DNA of 64,000 nt from Corynebacterium sp. ES2730-CONJ. GTDB taxonomy: Bacteria > Actinomycetota > Actinomycetes > Mycobacteriales > Mycobacteriaceae. Below the pieces are notes generated by a model. It ran no database searches. It was not told the DNA's origin and was given only the letters and a program-made list of their open reading frames with translations. Below, piece after piece: positions 17,037 to 26,050 of this stretch. Location: contig NZ_JANUXZ010000004.1 of NCBI RefSeq assembly GCF_024834055.1, forward strand, positions 62,001 through 126,000, in the 5' to 3' direction. How positions within the stretch are numbered: the first letter of the stretch is position 1; every line of letters begins with the position of its first letter. Made by a program: the position numbers and the translations under genes.

Positions 17037-17991
17037 ATGCGTCCTCCCACAGCGCAATAAGGGCGAGAGCGGTCGCCCCATCAATGACTAGATGCGAAGC
17101 CAGACCCATGACAAGCGCCGTATTGATAGCTCTGAGCTTCGACGCTCCTCCTGCTACCAAAATGCGAACCGGGCGTGAAGCGAGATCCTCAAGTGAGATC
17201 CCTACGGTGCGTTCATCCACACTTGGTACCGCTACCTGCCCATATTCGTCGAAAAAACGGGAACAAGCATCACCGACCGCGCGCGTTGAAATCAGCTGCT
17301 TTTCGGTATCACTCAAATAGCCTAAGGTCAGTGGAAGAGAATCCCCGCTGGTGGAGCCAACGGTAAATATAACCACATCGGTGTGGCGGCCCATATCCAG
17401 AATATGGGAGATATGCCGATCGCTCTCCACCGTGCGTTTAACCTCAACGTTGTCAAAAATCACTGGCAAGGGGAGCGTGCGCGCATAAGCATCGAAGGCA
17501 CGGCAGAATCTGTTAATAGTCTCAATATCGTTGGTAGAACGCTTGGTATAGCTCAGTCCACCTTTGAGTTGCACAATCTCTACACCAGTATGGGGATTAT
17601 GCCGTAGCGCTTTGGCAACGGCATACATGGTATTTCCCCAACTCACGCCCACCATATGACCGTCCTGCACCTGTTCTTCGAGAACCAAGGCGCCCACTCG
17701 TCCAAGCTCTTTTAAGATCTCCTCCGGGGTCTGCCGGGCCGCTTGCACAATGCGCGCTTCTTCCAGGCCGTAGGGACTAAAAATTTCTACCAGCTTTTCC
17801 GCTAGGAAACTTCCCTTGTCACGGGGATCTCTAATTTCTATAACCACGAAGCCACGCTGTCTGGCATAGGCCAAGAGCTTAGCGACGGTCGGCCGTGACA
17901 CCCCGATTTCGGCCGCGACTTCGGCCTGACTCAGGCCCTTTTGATAGTACAGTTTGGCGGCCTGCAATGATTGTTCATCTCGCAGCAGCAT
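17035..17991 (-). CDS. SorC-family transcriptional regulator (DeoR of the Bacillus type)
   Basis: 318 residues. N-terminal helix-turn-helix GLSQAEVAAEIGVSRPTVAKLLA (here split: GLSQAEVAAEIG then VSRPTVAKLL), then the SorC sugar-phosphate-binding domain with VGVSWGNTMYAVAKAL, VIFTVGSTSG and VLVAGG-like ILVAGGASKLRAI. B. subtilis DeoR belongs to this family and responds to deoxyribose-5-phosphate. Position between two nupC copies and beside deoA-deoC supports the same role. Divergent from nupC copy 2, with a 25-bp inverted repeat between them. Confidence 0.9.
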   Translation of the reverse strand: MLLRDEQSLQAAKLYYQKGLSQAEVAAEIGVSRPTVAKLLAYARQRGFVVIEIRDPRDKGSFLAEKLVEIFSPYGLEEARIVQAARQTPEEILKELGRVGALVLEEQVQDGHMVGVSWGNTMYAVAKALRHNPHTGVEIVQLKGGLSYTKRSTNDIETINRFCRAFDAYARTLPLPVIFDNVEVKRTVESDRHISHILDMGRHTDVVIFTVGSTSGDSLPLTLGYLSDTEKQLISTRAVGDACSRFFDEYGQVAVPSVDERTVGISLEDLASRPVRILVAGGASKLRAINTALVMGLASHLVIDGATALALIALWEDA

Positions 17992-18080
17992 ATAGAACAG
18001 GGTAGCAAAGATGGGCGCTTTTTCTGAGCTGGGGAGGGAAGCGAGTAATCAAGAAAATAATAAGAAAATCTCATCTGCGC

Positions 18081-18105
18081 AGCTCGCATTTATACCATTC
18101 GAGCT
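18081..18105. promoter_or_regulatory. Inverted repeat between the SorC regulator and nupC copy 2, candidate operator
   Basis: AGCTCG and CGAGCT separated by 13 bases, in the 288-base divergent spacer, 90 bases upstream of the regulator start. The length is plausible for a tetrameric SorC protein; binding is inferred only. Confidence 0.4.
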
Positions 18106-18165
18106 GGGAAAACGTCTATCTTAGAACTTTTGCTTTTAGCTGCGAAAGCGATTAGCGTTCATTGC

Positions 18166-18229
18166 ACCTCTGCACCCATAAACCTCTGCACCCACATACC
18201 TCTGCACACCTATACCTCTACACTCATCT
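18166..18229 (+). repeat. Four tandem 16-bp repeats in the nupC copy 2 leader
   Basis: Units ACCTCTGCACCCATAA, ACCTCTGCACCCACAT, ACCTCTGCACACCTAT and ACCTCTACACTCATCT follow directly, decaying towards the gene; a fifth trace (ACCCGGGTACCC) follows. They are strongly C-rich and nearly G-free on the plus strand. They lie 50 bases before the ATG, in the probable 5' UTR or promoter of the second transporter gene. Copy 1 has no such leader. Confidence 0.85.
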
Positions 18230-18279
18230 ACCCGGGTACCCGCGCAGACTTCCCGCATCGTATTAGGAGAATATTGACC

Positions 18280-19494
18280 ATGGATCGTCTGCAAGGCCTC
18301 ATAGGAATTATCGCCATCATGGTGATACTGCTCTGCCTTTCTAATGCCAAACGCAGTATAAACTGGCGCACCCTCGGAGTAGGTTTCGCCTTGCAGATTA
18401 GCTTCGCGCTGCTCGTGCTCAAATGGGAACCAGGATTTTTAGTGCTCAAGAAAGTATCTGAGGGTCTAGAAAAACTTATTGGCTTTAGCAATGCTGGGAC
18501 CTCTTTTGTATTCGGAGGTCTGTTTGGAGAAAAGAATGGCTTTGTCTTTGCCCTCAACGTTCTCCCCGTTGTTATCTTCCTCGGTGCTATTATCGGCGCC
18601 CTTTATTATTTACGAGTCCTGCAGTGGTTTGTGGAGATAGTCGGCTCGGCGCTCAACAAAATTCTAGGCACGTCCAAGGTAGAATCTGTGTGGGCTTCCA
18701 CTGTCATTTTCCTCGGTATGGCCGAGGCCCCTTTGGTGATACGCCCGTGGATTCCCCAATTAACCCGCAGTGAACTATTCGCCTGCATGAGCGGTGGCTT
18801 CGCCTCCGTCGCAGGCTCCACCCTCGTAGGTTACTCCCTTCTGGGCGCCCCACTTCCCTACCTCCTTGCCGCGTCGGTGATGAACGCCCCTGGGTCGTTG
18901 ATCGTAGCAAAAGCCCTAATGCCGGAAACCGAAGAATCTCGCGCAAACGCCAATATTCGCACCATGCGTGATGAGCACTCCGAGAATCTCATTGACGCTA
19001 TCGGTGCCGGGGCGCTTTCCGGTGGACGGATCGCTGTGACCATTGGATGTTTACTTATCGCTTTTATCGCCACCATTACTATGCTTTCGGCAGTATTGGG
19101 CGGAGTTGGCTCCGTATTTGGTCAGGAGAACTGGTCGCTGGAAGGCCTTTTTGGCCTCATCTTTGCTCCTTTGGCGTGGGCTATTGGGGTACCGTGGGAC
19201 GAAGCCTCATTGGTAGGTAATTTCATCGGCCAGAAGACGATCCTCAATGAATTTGTGGGGTATACAGCTTTTTCCGAATACGTGGATACCTTGAGTGAAA
19301 AGTCCATACTTATCTCATCTTTTGCACTCGCGGGTTTTGCCAACCTCGGATCTATTGCCATTCAAATTGGTGCCTTTGGGGCGCTCGCCCCCGAGCGGCG
19401 CGCGGAGGTGGCGTCGCTAGGACTCAAAGCCCTCTTTGCTGGTTTTTGTACCAATATGCTCAACGCTGCCATCGTGGGCGTTATCGTTTTTTAG
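18280..19494 (+). CDS. nupC: Concentrative nucleoside transporter (CNT/NupC), copy 2
   Basis: 404 residues from the ATG at 18280, after AGGAG with 11 bases spacing. An upstream open frame of 50 codons runs through the tandem repeats and resembles nothing, so it is not part of the protein. The sequence is close to copy 1 along its whole length (same length, same motifs FALNVLPVVIF, KVESVWASTVIFLGMAEAP, NEFVGYTAF), so the pair is a recent or selectively maintained duplication. It has its own promoter region divergent from the SorC regulator. Different regulation or substrate preference is possible. Confidence 0.96.
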   Translation: MDRLQGLIGIIAIMVILLCLSNAKRSINWRTLGVGFALQISFALLVLKWEPGFLVLKKVSEGLEKLIGFSNAGTSFVFGGLFGEKNGFVFALNVLPVVIFLGAIIGALYYLRVLQWFVEIVGSALNKILGTSKVESVWASTVIFLGMAEAPLVIRPWIPQLTRSELFACMSGGFASVAGSTLVGYSLLGAPLPYLLAASVMNAPGSLIVAKALMPETEESRANANIRTMRDEHSENLIDAIGAGALSGGRIAVTIGCLLIAFIATITMLSAVLGGVGSVFGQENWSLEGLFGLIFAPLAWAIGVPWDEASLVGNFIGQKTILNEFVGYTAFSEYVDTLSEKSILISSFALAGFANLGSIAIQIGAFGALAPERRAEVASLGLKALFAGFCTNMLNAAIVGVIVF

Positions 19495-19567
19495 ATTCGG
19501 TGAAAGCGCATTTCCCCCCTACCTGCCGCCGAGTAGGGAATGGGTTCGTCACATGGGTGATTACTGC

Positions 19568-19605
19568 GAAAAAAGTGGGTGAAAGAGGTCTTCTCTCTCA
19601 CCCAC
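19568..19605 (-). terminator. lysS terminator
   Basis: GTGGGTGAAAGAGG and TCTCTCTCACCCAC form the stem; on the minus strand TTTTTT follows (19574-19568). A weaker C-rich hairpin for nupC lies at about 19513-19543. Confidence 0.85.
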
Positions 19606-19627
19606 CCGGCCGATATTGCACCTAATC

Positions 19628-21193
19628 TTAGTGCTCGGGCTTGACCATCGGGAATAGCACAGTTTCCCTAATACCTAAACCGGTCAAAGCCATGAGCAAG
19701 CGATCAATACCCATGCCACACCCGGCGGTTGGGGGCATACCCTGCTCCATGGCGGCAAGGAAATCTTCATCGAGAACCATAGCCTCCTCATCGCCGCCAG
19801 CGGCGAGACGTGCTTGATCCTCGAAGCGTTCCCGTTGAATCACGGGATCAATGAGCTCAGAATAGCCGGTGGCTAATTCGAAGCCGCGGACATAGAGATC
19901 CCATTTTTCAGTGACACCCTCTTGTTCGCGATGTTGCCTGGTCAAGGGTGAGGTTTCCACCGGGAAATTGCGCACGAAGATCGGCCCGTCGAGCTGATCT
20001 TCGCACAGAACTTCCCATATCTCCTCAACCAATTTGCCATGCCCCCAACCAGCATTCGAAGGGACGTCCAGGCCGATCACTGCTGCTACCTCTTTCAGTT
20101 CCTCCACGCTGGATTTGGTAGTGACTTCCTGGGTGCCTGGGAATTTACGGCGCAGCGCCTCATTAAGGGAAGGATACATTTCAATCTCCTTCCACTCGCC
20201 TCCGAAATCATAGGTGGATCCGTCGGCTAGCGTCACGGTCGTGGATCCGAATACATCCTGGGCGACATATTGGATGAGTTCCCGGATCATTGTGGCGCCA
20301 TCGTCATAGGTACCCCACGCCTGATATGTTTCGAGCATGGCAAATTCTGGGGAGTGCGAAGAATCCACGCCCTCGTTGCGGAAATTGCGGTTAACCTCAA
20401 AGACGCGCTCAATTCCGCCCACCACACAGCGCTTGAGATAAAGCTCAGGCGCGATGCGCAGATAGAGATCAATATCGAGGGCATTGGAGTGGGTCTCGAA
20501 TGGGCGCGCTGCCGCACCGCCGTGCAGGGTTTGCAGCATGGGAGTTTCTACTTCTACAAACTCTTGCGATTCGAGATAATTCCGCAGTGCTCGCATCACC
20601 TTGATGCGCGTCATCGCATTTTCACGCGCTTTTTCCCGCATAATCAAATCGGTATAGCGATGACGCACTCGAGAATCTTCACTCATATCCGCAAAAGCCA
20701 CGGGCAGAGGACGCAAAGACTTTGATGCCATGGAGAAACGTTGCACCATAATGGATAGTTCACCGCGTTTGGACGAGACTATTCGACCGCGAATGGAGAC
20801 AATATCACCGAGGTCAACCTCTGTTTTCCACGCTGCGAGCGCCTCTTCGCCTACTTCAGCCAGTGAGAGCATCGCTTGGATATGCGCGCCATTGCCCTCT
20901 TGGAGCGCAGCGAAACACAGCTTGCCGGTATTGCGAATAAACATGACGCGCCCGGCGATAGCTACCTCGTCGGACGTTTCTTCGCCAGCTTCCAGGTAGA
21001 TGCGCCCTGGAATCTTCTCCGTATCGGGATCAATACTTTGGTACTTCTTTTTGATCTCTGTAATCGAGTGGGTGCGATCAACTTCTACAGGATAGGGATC
21101 GCGACCAGATTCGATGAGCCTAGCGCGCTTCTCACGGCGGATGCGTAGTTGCTCAGGGACGTCTTGTACGGGGGCTTTCTTTGCGTTCGTCAC
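19628..21193 (-). CDS. lysS: Lysyl-tRNA synthetase, class II
   Basis: 521 residues, GTG start. Charges tRNA-Lys. N-terminal OB fold (about 70-170), then the class II core: motif 1 around EVETPMLQ, motif 2 [20 protein letters not shown], motif 3 [13 protein letters not shown]. Length and architecture are normal for the family. Gene order lysS next to panC-like and clpC is as in mycobacteria and corynebacteria. Confidence 0.98.
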   Translation of the reverse strand: MTNAKKAPVQDVPEQLRIRREKRARLIESGRDPYPVEVDRTHSITEIKKKYQSIDPDTEKIPGRIYLEAGEETSDEVAIAGRVMFIRNTGKLCFAALQEGNGAHIQAMLSLAEVGEEALAAWKTEVDLGDIVSIRGRIVSSKRGELSIMVQRFSMASKSLRPLPVAFADMSEDSRVRHRYTDLIMREKARENAMTRIKVMRALRNYLESQEFVEVETPMLQTLHGGAAARPFETHSNALDIDLYLRIAPELYLKRCVVGGIERVFEVNRNFRNEGVDSSHSPEFAMLETYQAWGTYDDGATMIRELIQYVAQDVFGSTTVTLADGSTYDFGGEWKEIEMYPSLNEALRRKFPGTQEVTTKSSVEELKEVAAVIGLDVPSNAGWGHGKLVEEIWEVLCEDQLDGPIFVRNFPVETSPLTRQHREQEGVTEKWDLYVRGFELATGYSELIDPVIQRERFEDQARLAAGGDEEAMVLDEDFLAAMEQGMPPTAGCGMGIDRLLMALTGLGIRETVLFPMVKPEH

Positions 21194-21290
21194 AGCACAA
21201 ACAATAGCCCAGACCCCACGAAAAATCTAAGCCCCATTACCCTTAGCCACTGCCCAATAGGGAGCTCACAACGCCCCGTGTCAAAATTAC

Positions 21291-22103
21291 CTAGTCGAGA
21301 TTTTTAATGCCGATGCCCAAGGGAATCTCCGCTCCATCTATTAAGTGCGTGTGGGCAAAACGCGCGGCGATAAAAAGCCTGGCCGGTTTTTTCTCTACCG
21401 CAGGTGATAGGTCAAGCGCAGTGAGTTTTTTATATATCACATCCACTCCAGCCGCCTGAAGCACGTCCGAGACGACTGCCAGTACTTGAGCACTCCCCAT
21501 CTCTGCTGCATGAAGTCCCGCAGTAACCGCAGCCGACAGGGCTAGAGCTTGGTCTCGCTCACGAGCCAGGAGCGCATCATTTCGACCGCTTATAGCAAGC
21601 CCCTGCGCATTGCGTACCGTGGGTATTCGGTGAATTTTTACGGGAGAATGGAACACTCGGATCGCTTCGGCGAGGTGAGCTAAGAGTTCATAGTTCTTTT
21701 CCCCCACGATGAGATCTGTCGGCGCCACGGCACCAAGCAGGGCCAGGATTTCCAGCAGATCGGTTGCAAGTAGCTGCGGAGACTGCATCTTATGGTCGGG
21801 GATGTTAAGGCCGAGCGTGGGCGGGCGTGACCATAGTTGCTCTTTGCTATACGGAATATAGAGATCAATATGCTCGGCTTCCACAACCGCACGGTCGATC
21901 GGGTGAAGGCTCACTACCACGACTACAGCACCAGGGATGCGGCGTGCTGCCCGCATGAGTGCGATATGCCCGGCGTGCAGTGGGCTCCGCAGGAAAACTG
22001 CCACCACAGGTTTACCTTGCGTTTTAAATACTTTGGAGAAGGCGGCTGCTTGGCTAAGCACAATCTCATGAGCGGTGCGGGGTTGAAATCTCTGTGGTGT
22101 CAC
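21291..22103 (-). CDS. Pantothenate synthetase-like protein, divergent
   Basis: 270 residues, GTG start. The nucleotidylyltransferase HIGH-type motif is present as HAGH (in RSPLHAGHIALMRAAR) and later parts match PanC (LIVGEKNYELLAHLAEAI, TVRNAQGLAISGRND). Compared with true PanC, the pantoate-binding segment that should read like FVNPLQFGPNEDLDRYPR is absent, the initial TMG before the HxGH is replaced by FLRS, and SSRN is SGRN. The fold is kept but pantoate and beta-alanine binding may be lost. It occupies the panC locus of mycobacteria. It could be an inactive paralogue or a changed specificity; a second panC elsewhere would fit. Confidence 0.75.
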   Translation of the reverse strand: MTPQRFQPRTAHEIVLSQAAAFSKVFKTQGKPVVAVFLRSPLHAGHIALMRAARRIPGAVVVVVSLHPIDRAVVEAEHIDLYIPYSKEQLWSRPPTLGLNIPDHKMQSPQLLATDLLEILALLGAVAPTDLIVGEKNYELLAHLAEAIRVFHSPVKIHRIPTVRNAQGLAISGRNDALLARERDQALALSAAVTAGLHAAEMGSAQVLAVVSDVLQAAGVDVIYKKLTALDLSPAVEKKPARLFIAARFAHTHLIDGAEIPLGIGIKNLD

Positions 22104-22109
22104 GCCCGG

Positions 22110-22697
22110 TTATCCTTCCGTTGATAGTGCTTCCACTGCCTGCCGATACAACTGTTGGTTGTGGGGGAAATGTCGAGCCAGAAAGTGCAGAAGACTATTC
22201 TCTTCGCCCGGTCCTTCTTGCAGGGTTACGCAGCGTTTAACTAAAGGCCATTGCTGAAAAGCAAGGGCCTCAGGCGCTGGATCGAGGGCTGATATGAGTG
22301 CTCGGTGAGCAATGAGCGCTCGAGTTTTCTCCCATTCTGCAGGTTTGATGAAGGTGTAATTTTGGTTGATTTCAGTAAAGAGGAGCTCCGCAATGGTAAT
22401 CCCCACCTGACTCGTCGATGACAGAGCGAAGCCTCGAGCAAGAGGGAGTACTCCTAGTGAAATACCGGGGAATTGCCGGTAATCACTGGTATAGCTGTGG
22501 CTGAAAACAATAGTCCGATCAGAAAAGATACCTGGATAGCGCTTGGAAATATGTGCTACCTCGTGATCAGGGCAGCCCACAAGATGTAGTTCTGCGAGCC
22601 GTGGATCGCTCGTTCTGGTGTGCTGGTGGTTCTCCAGAATGTCGCGCAAGGGCGATGTTCCCCACAGGTAGAAGCTAAGTCGAGGGCTCCTATTCAC
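22110..22697 (-). CDS. Conserved protein of the lysS-panC block, resembles Rv3603c-type Rossmann-like family, shortened
   Basis: 195 residues from a GTG at 22697 that overlaps the stop of the gene upstream (GTGAATAG). The frame extends 69 codons further but that part lies over the neighbour in another frame. The position between panC-like and the two-TM coiled-coil protein equals that of Rv3603c in M. tuberculosis, a DUF2520/Rossmann-like protein of about 300 residues. This copy lacks the N-terminal GxGxxG region and is a third shorter, so any nucleotide binding is doubtful. Assignment rests mainly on synteny. Confidence 0.65.
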   Translation of the reverse strand: MNRSPRLSFYLWGTSPLRDILENHQHTRTSDPRLAELHLVGCPDHEVAHISKRYPGIFSDRTIVFSHSYTSDYRQFPGISLGVLPLARGFALSSTSQVGITIAELLFTEINQNYTFIKPAEWEKTRALIAHRALISALDPAPEALAFQQWPLVKRCVTLQEGPGEENSLLHFLARHFPHNQQLYRQAVEALSTEG

Positions 22698-23790
22698 GTT
22701 CGCGTGCCTTTTTGAGTAATTCCTCGACACTGATACCACCGTCGATGGCTTCTCTGCGGCGCCGGCCACCTGAATGGTGTGGCGCGATTTCGGGAGAGCG
22801 TTCCGTATTCGGGGTGGACTCTGGTTTCCGGCGGCGTCCGCCTGTTCGACCGGACGTGCTCGCCGGGTGATCCACCTGGGCTCGCATATGCCGTGCGTAG
22901 TCAATCGGTGCCTCGGTGTCCTCCCGGATCAGCCACGGATAATCGGTGGGCCGAGATTCAGGCGCACTCGCTCCATGCTTATTGGTTGGCTGCGTTAAAG
23001 TCTCGTGGCTGAAAGTAATGGCAACTTCATCAGCTTCACTGGAACTCTCTTTGATCGGTGGTGTGGATCGAAATGACCTCGTGATCGGTTCCGCTGGGGC
23101 GCTCGCTGCTGATTCTTCGTGGTTCTCTTGATCGCGAACGGGCTCAGGGCTCTGGACTGTCTCAGGTTCTTTATGAGGTTGCTCATCGAAGGGCTGGACT
23201 GCCTCGAATTCCTCAGTATGATCCCACGGAGTTCGAGAAAATGAGGTGGGATCGAAGCTGGGGCGGTATGAGGGTTCATAGTGGGGATCCTCATGCTTAG
23301 ATTCCAGTTTTTCAGCTGCTTCTTCTATTTCTTTAACTCGAACTGCCTCAGCTTGTAGCACATTGGTATTTGTGGAATAGATAGCGCCACTTAATTGCTC
23401 CAGTTGGCTCATAACGGCCTGCAGCTGAGAATTAATTTCACCCAAGGCGCTTTCCGCTTGGATATCCACTCGCTCGTTGATACGGCGTTCAAATTCCGCT
23501 TCGGAGCGTCGCTTCTCCGCTAGATAGCGTTTTTCATTGGCGAGCAGTTGCGCTCGATATAACCTCGTCTGACTGCCCATATCGCGTTGGTAGCGAAAGA
23601 CGAGGAAGGCTCCGATGAGGGCGGCCCATAAAGCCAAGACCATGGCGACTTTGAGTGAGCTAATACTGGAGGTAACCAGCATGATGACGCTCGCAATCAC
23701 CGCAAGTGATACCAAGATGACTAGCAAAACGGGGCTCAGATCCCGATTTTTATCCACTGGCCTGAGGGTATCTTTGTCTTCGGCTTTCAT
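22690..23790 (-). CDS. Two-TM coiled-coil membrane protein (DUF6779-like, Rv3604c position)
   Basis: 366 residues. Two membrane helices at about 20-40 and 44-65, then a coiled coil of about 110 residues (QLLANEKRYLAEKRRSEAEF ... EEAAEKLESK), then a long acidic, Pro/Glu-rich, probably disordered tail ending in a short basic motif and VEELLKKARERE. Composition and position match the conserved actinobacterial membrane protein between DUF3180 and the DUF2520-like gene. Role unknown; a cytoplasmic scaffold at the cell membrane is plausible. Confidence 0.8.
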   Translation of the reverse strand: MKAEDKDTLRPVDKNRDLSPVLLVILVSLAVIASVIMLVTSSISSLKVAMVLALWAALIGAFLVFRYQRDMGSQTRLYRAQLLANEKRYLAEKRRSEAEFERRINERVDIQAESALGEINSQLQAVMSQLEQLSGAIYSTNTNVLQAEAVRVKEIEEAAEKLESKHEDPHYEPSYRPSFDPTSFSRTPWDHTEEFEAVQPFDEQPHKEPETVQSPEPVRDQENHEESAASAPAEPITRSFRSTPPIKESSSEADEVAITFSHETLTQPTNKHGASAPESRPTDYPWLIREDTEAPIDYARHMRAQVDHPASTSGRTGGRRRKPESTPNTERSPEIAPHHSGGRRRREAIDGGISVEELLKKARERE

Positions 23791-23860
23791 ATATACGAAC
23801 TTACCTCATATTTATCGATCTCGAATGTGCCCCTCAGGTTCTAGCGAGGCTGGAATACTC

Positions 23861-24325
23861 CTAGGCAGGCTCCCCTTCGGCTGGCGGCGGAGCCTGCAAT
23901 CCGCGTTCCAACCACAACGCGGCGAGCATGACACCACAACTGGTCACGACGCACGCGATGACGCGTGGACCATCATAGCTAGCAGCAACAAGAAGGTCCC
24001 ACCGGGGAAGAATATAGGCAGCAAATCCTGCGTAAACCCCAAAGAAGAGTGCTCCCGCCCACGCGCAAGATTGTGCGAGCACGAGGAAACTCGCCGCGCG
24101 AGTGGGGTCTAATTGGCTGCGGTCGAATCCAATTTGATTCTGCCCGATACGCCGGCGTGAGATGAGTCCAAGTCCGAGCAGTAGACACGCTAACGCGCCC
24201 AGGGTAATAGCAACCGAACTAGGGATGGGAGGGAAATAGGTATAAAAGCGCGAAACCACAATATAGCTCGCACTAGCACTAAAACCTGCGAGCGCGATGA
24301 GATTGATCAGCGCAGTAGGTTTCAT
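23861..24325 (-). CDS. DUF3180 four-TM membrane protein
   Basis: 154 residues with four hydrophobic segments (about 5-25, 35-55, 83-105, 118-140) and the pattern MKPTALINLIALAGFSAS typical of DUF3180, known next to folK in actinobacteria (Rv3605c). No catalytic motif. It lies 19 bases after the folK stop, in the folate operon reading direction. Confidence 0.88.
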   Translation of the reverse strand: MKPTALINLIALAGFSASASYIVVSRFYTYFPPIPSSVAITLGALACLLLGLGLISRRRIGQNQIGFDRSQLDPTRAASFLVLAQSCAWAGALFFGVYAGFAAYILPRWDLLVAASYDGPRVIACVVTSCGVMLAALWLERGLQAPPPAEGEPA

Positions 24326-24344
24326 ATATTAACTCTTCCGTTTT

Positions 24345-24869
24345 CTAGGAATGTATAGGCGATGAGGAGAGGCTCGTGCTGTGACCATCGATAGCCTCCA
24401 CTGCTTCGATATCGCGGGCATCGAGACGTGATAGGAGCACCGCCAATGGAATCCCCTTTAGCTTGGCTTGCGGATCGGCCTCTAACCAAGGGACGAGGAC
24501 AAAAGCGCGATCGTGGGCCCAAGGGTGGGGCAAAATGAGTTCGGGATCATCTTGCACAAGCTCAACACCGTTACTGAAAACCTGCACTATATCCACATCG
24601 AGAGTGCGCGGCCCCCAGCGTTTGGTGCGGACTCGCGCGGCATTATTTTCAAGCTGTTGAGCCCTGCGGAGGAGTTCCCGGGGGCTCGACTCCACTTCTA
24701 CAATAATGACGGCGTTGAGGAATTCTTCCTGATCGATCACTCCCCATGGTGGGGTGGAATAAATCTGTGAAGATGCTATTGTTTCCGCCGCAAAATCCTC
24801 GATCACTGAGTGGATAAGATGATAGCGGTCGTCCATATTGGATCCGATAGAGAGTACGGCGCGAATCAT
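24345..24869 (-). CDS. folK: 2-amino-4-hydroxy-6-hydroxymethyldihydropteridine pyrophosphokinase
   Basis: 174 residues. Transfers pyrophosphate from ATP to 6-hydroxymethyl-dihydropterin. HPPK signatures: LSIGSNMDDRYH at the N-terminus, YSTPPWG, and RTKRWGPRTLDVDIV with the metal-binding aspartates, then LILPHPWAHDRAFVL. ATGA overlap with folB shows translational coupling. Confidence 0.97.
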   Translation of the reverse strand: MIRAVLSIGSNMDDRYHLIHSVIEDFAAETIASSQIYSTPPWGVIDQEEFLNAVIIVEVESSPRELLRRAQQLENNAARVRTKRWGPRTLDVDIVQVFSNGVELVQDDPELILPHPWAHDRAFVLVPWLEADPQAKLKGIPLAVLLSRLDARDIEAVEAIDGHSTSLSSSPIHS

Positions 24870-25234
24870 CAGCGGCGACTCCGGCGAATGACAACAGCAA
24901 TATCATCGAAGATATAGGCTACCGGGGCGCTGGGCTTGTGCACCGTGATCTCCACCGCGAACAACTGGGGATATGTGGCCATAAAATCATCGGCAAGAAA
25001 CCCACCCACCTTTTCAATCAGGTTAAATCTCTTCGAGGTGATGACCTCATGGGCGCGCTGTGCTAACTCAGCGTAATTGATGGTATCGGCCACATCATCG
25101 CTTTTCGACGCCGCTTTAAGGTCCAACCAACACACGATATCGATGCTGAATTCCTGCCCAATGTCACGCTCGTGGGCTAAGACTCCATGATAACCATGGG
25201 CCTTCATACCCTTAATCTCAATACGATCAGCCAT
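24869..25234 (-). CDS. folB: Dihydroneopterin aldolase
   Basis: 121 residues. Converts dihydroneopterin to 6-hydroxymethyl-dihydropterin and glycolaldehyde. The N-terminal RIEIKGMKAHGYHGVLAHER and the Lys near the C-terminus (VHKPSAPVAYIFDDIAV) are typical. It overlaps folK by one base at the ATG and starts 3 bases after folP. Confidence 0.96.
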   Translation of the reverse strand: MADRIEIKGMKAHGYHGVLAHERDIGQEFSIDIVCWLDLKAASKSDDVADTINYAELAQRAHEVITSKRFNLIEKVGGFLADDFMATYPQLFAVEITVHKPSAPVAYIFDDIAVVIRRSRR

Positions 25235-25237
25235 ATA

Positions 25238-26050
25238 CTATTGTGCTCCTGTCCATTGGGCAGCCACTTTTATGGCCGCTACCGTAGGGGCGATTGCATG
25301 AACTCGGAAACCCCAGGCACCTTGCGCTGCGGCAAGTGCTGATACCGCTGCCGTTGCTTGATCCAGATCGGTACCCAAAGCGGCGAGGAAACGCTTGCGG
25401 GAGGCGCCGATGAGAACCGGATAGCCCAGAGCTTGAAGCTCTCCGATATGGTGCAGCAAACTCCAATTATTCTCCGGTGTTTTGGCAAAGCCTAGGCCTG
25501 GATCAATGCAAATATTGTCCGCTCGAATACCTGCGGCCTGTGCTGCACGTACGCGCTCTCTCAGGGCGGAACTAACCTCAAGGGCGATATCCGAGCTATC
25601 ACTATGGGCGGTGCCAGCGGCATCTCCAAAGCGCTCCGTTTTCCAGTGCATCAAACAGATGGGAACCCCTGCCTCGGCCACGATCTCAAACATATGAGAA
25701 TCGGCGAGGCCTGCAGAGACGTCGTTGATCATATGTGCACCTGAAGCGATAGCTGCCTGGGCTATATCTGCGCGCATAGTATCAACCGAGATGGTAAAGT
25801 CACGGCGCGCTAATTCTTCGACGACAGGAATGACACGGTGATATTCTTCATCGGCAGACACTCTCGTAGCACCTGGTCTGGTGGACTCGCCTCCGATATC
25901 GACGATATCAGCACCGTGAGCACGCATATTTTCCGCGTGGGCAAGCGCGGACTCTATATCGAGGTAGTGACCGCCGTCGGAGAAACTATCCCGGGTGATA
26001 TTGAGAATGCCCATCACTGCTGTAGGGAATTGCTGGAAAATATTAGCCAT
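25238..26050 (-). CDS. folP: Dihydropteroate synthase
   Basis: 270 residues. Condenses hydroxymethyl-dihydropterin pyrophosphate with p-aminobenzoate. Pterin-binding signatures [15 protein letters not shown] and [13 protein letters not shown] are present, as is [14 protein letters not shown] and the C-terminal RVHAIAP. The sulfonamide-target loop is of normal type. Its ATG lies inside the end of folE (8-base overlap). Confidence 0.97.
   Translation of the reverse strand: MANIFQQFPTAVMGILNITRDSFSDGGHYLDIESALAHAENMRAHGADIVDIGGESTRPGATRVSADEEYHRVIPVVEELARRDFTISVDTMRADIAQAAIASGAHMINDVSAGLADSHMFEIVAEAGVPICLMHWKTERFGDAAGTAHSDSSDIALEVSSALRERVRAAQAAGIRADNICIDPGLGFAKTPENNWSLLHHIGELQALGYPVLIGASRKRFLAALGTDLDQATAAVSALAAAQGAWGFRVHAIAPTVAAIKVAAQWTGAQ

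Noticed and set aside
18166..18229. CRISPR-like array
   Set aside because: The 16-bp units are directly adjacent with no spacers, diverge from one another, and no cas genes are nearby.
18130..18279. N-terminal extension of nupC copy 2
   Set aside because: It would translate the tandem repeats, lacks similarity to copy 1, and a good ribosome binding site stands before the ATG at 18280.
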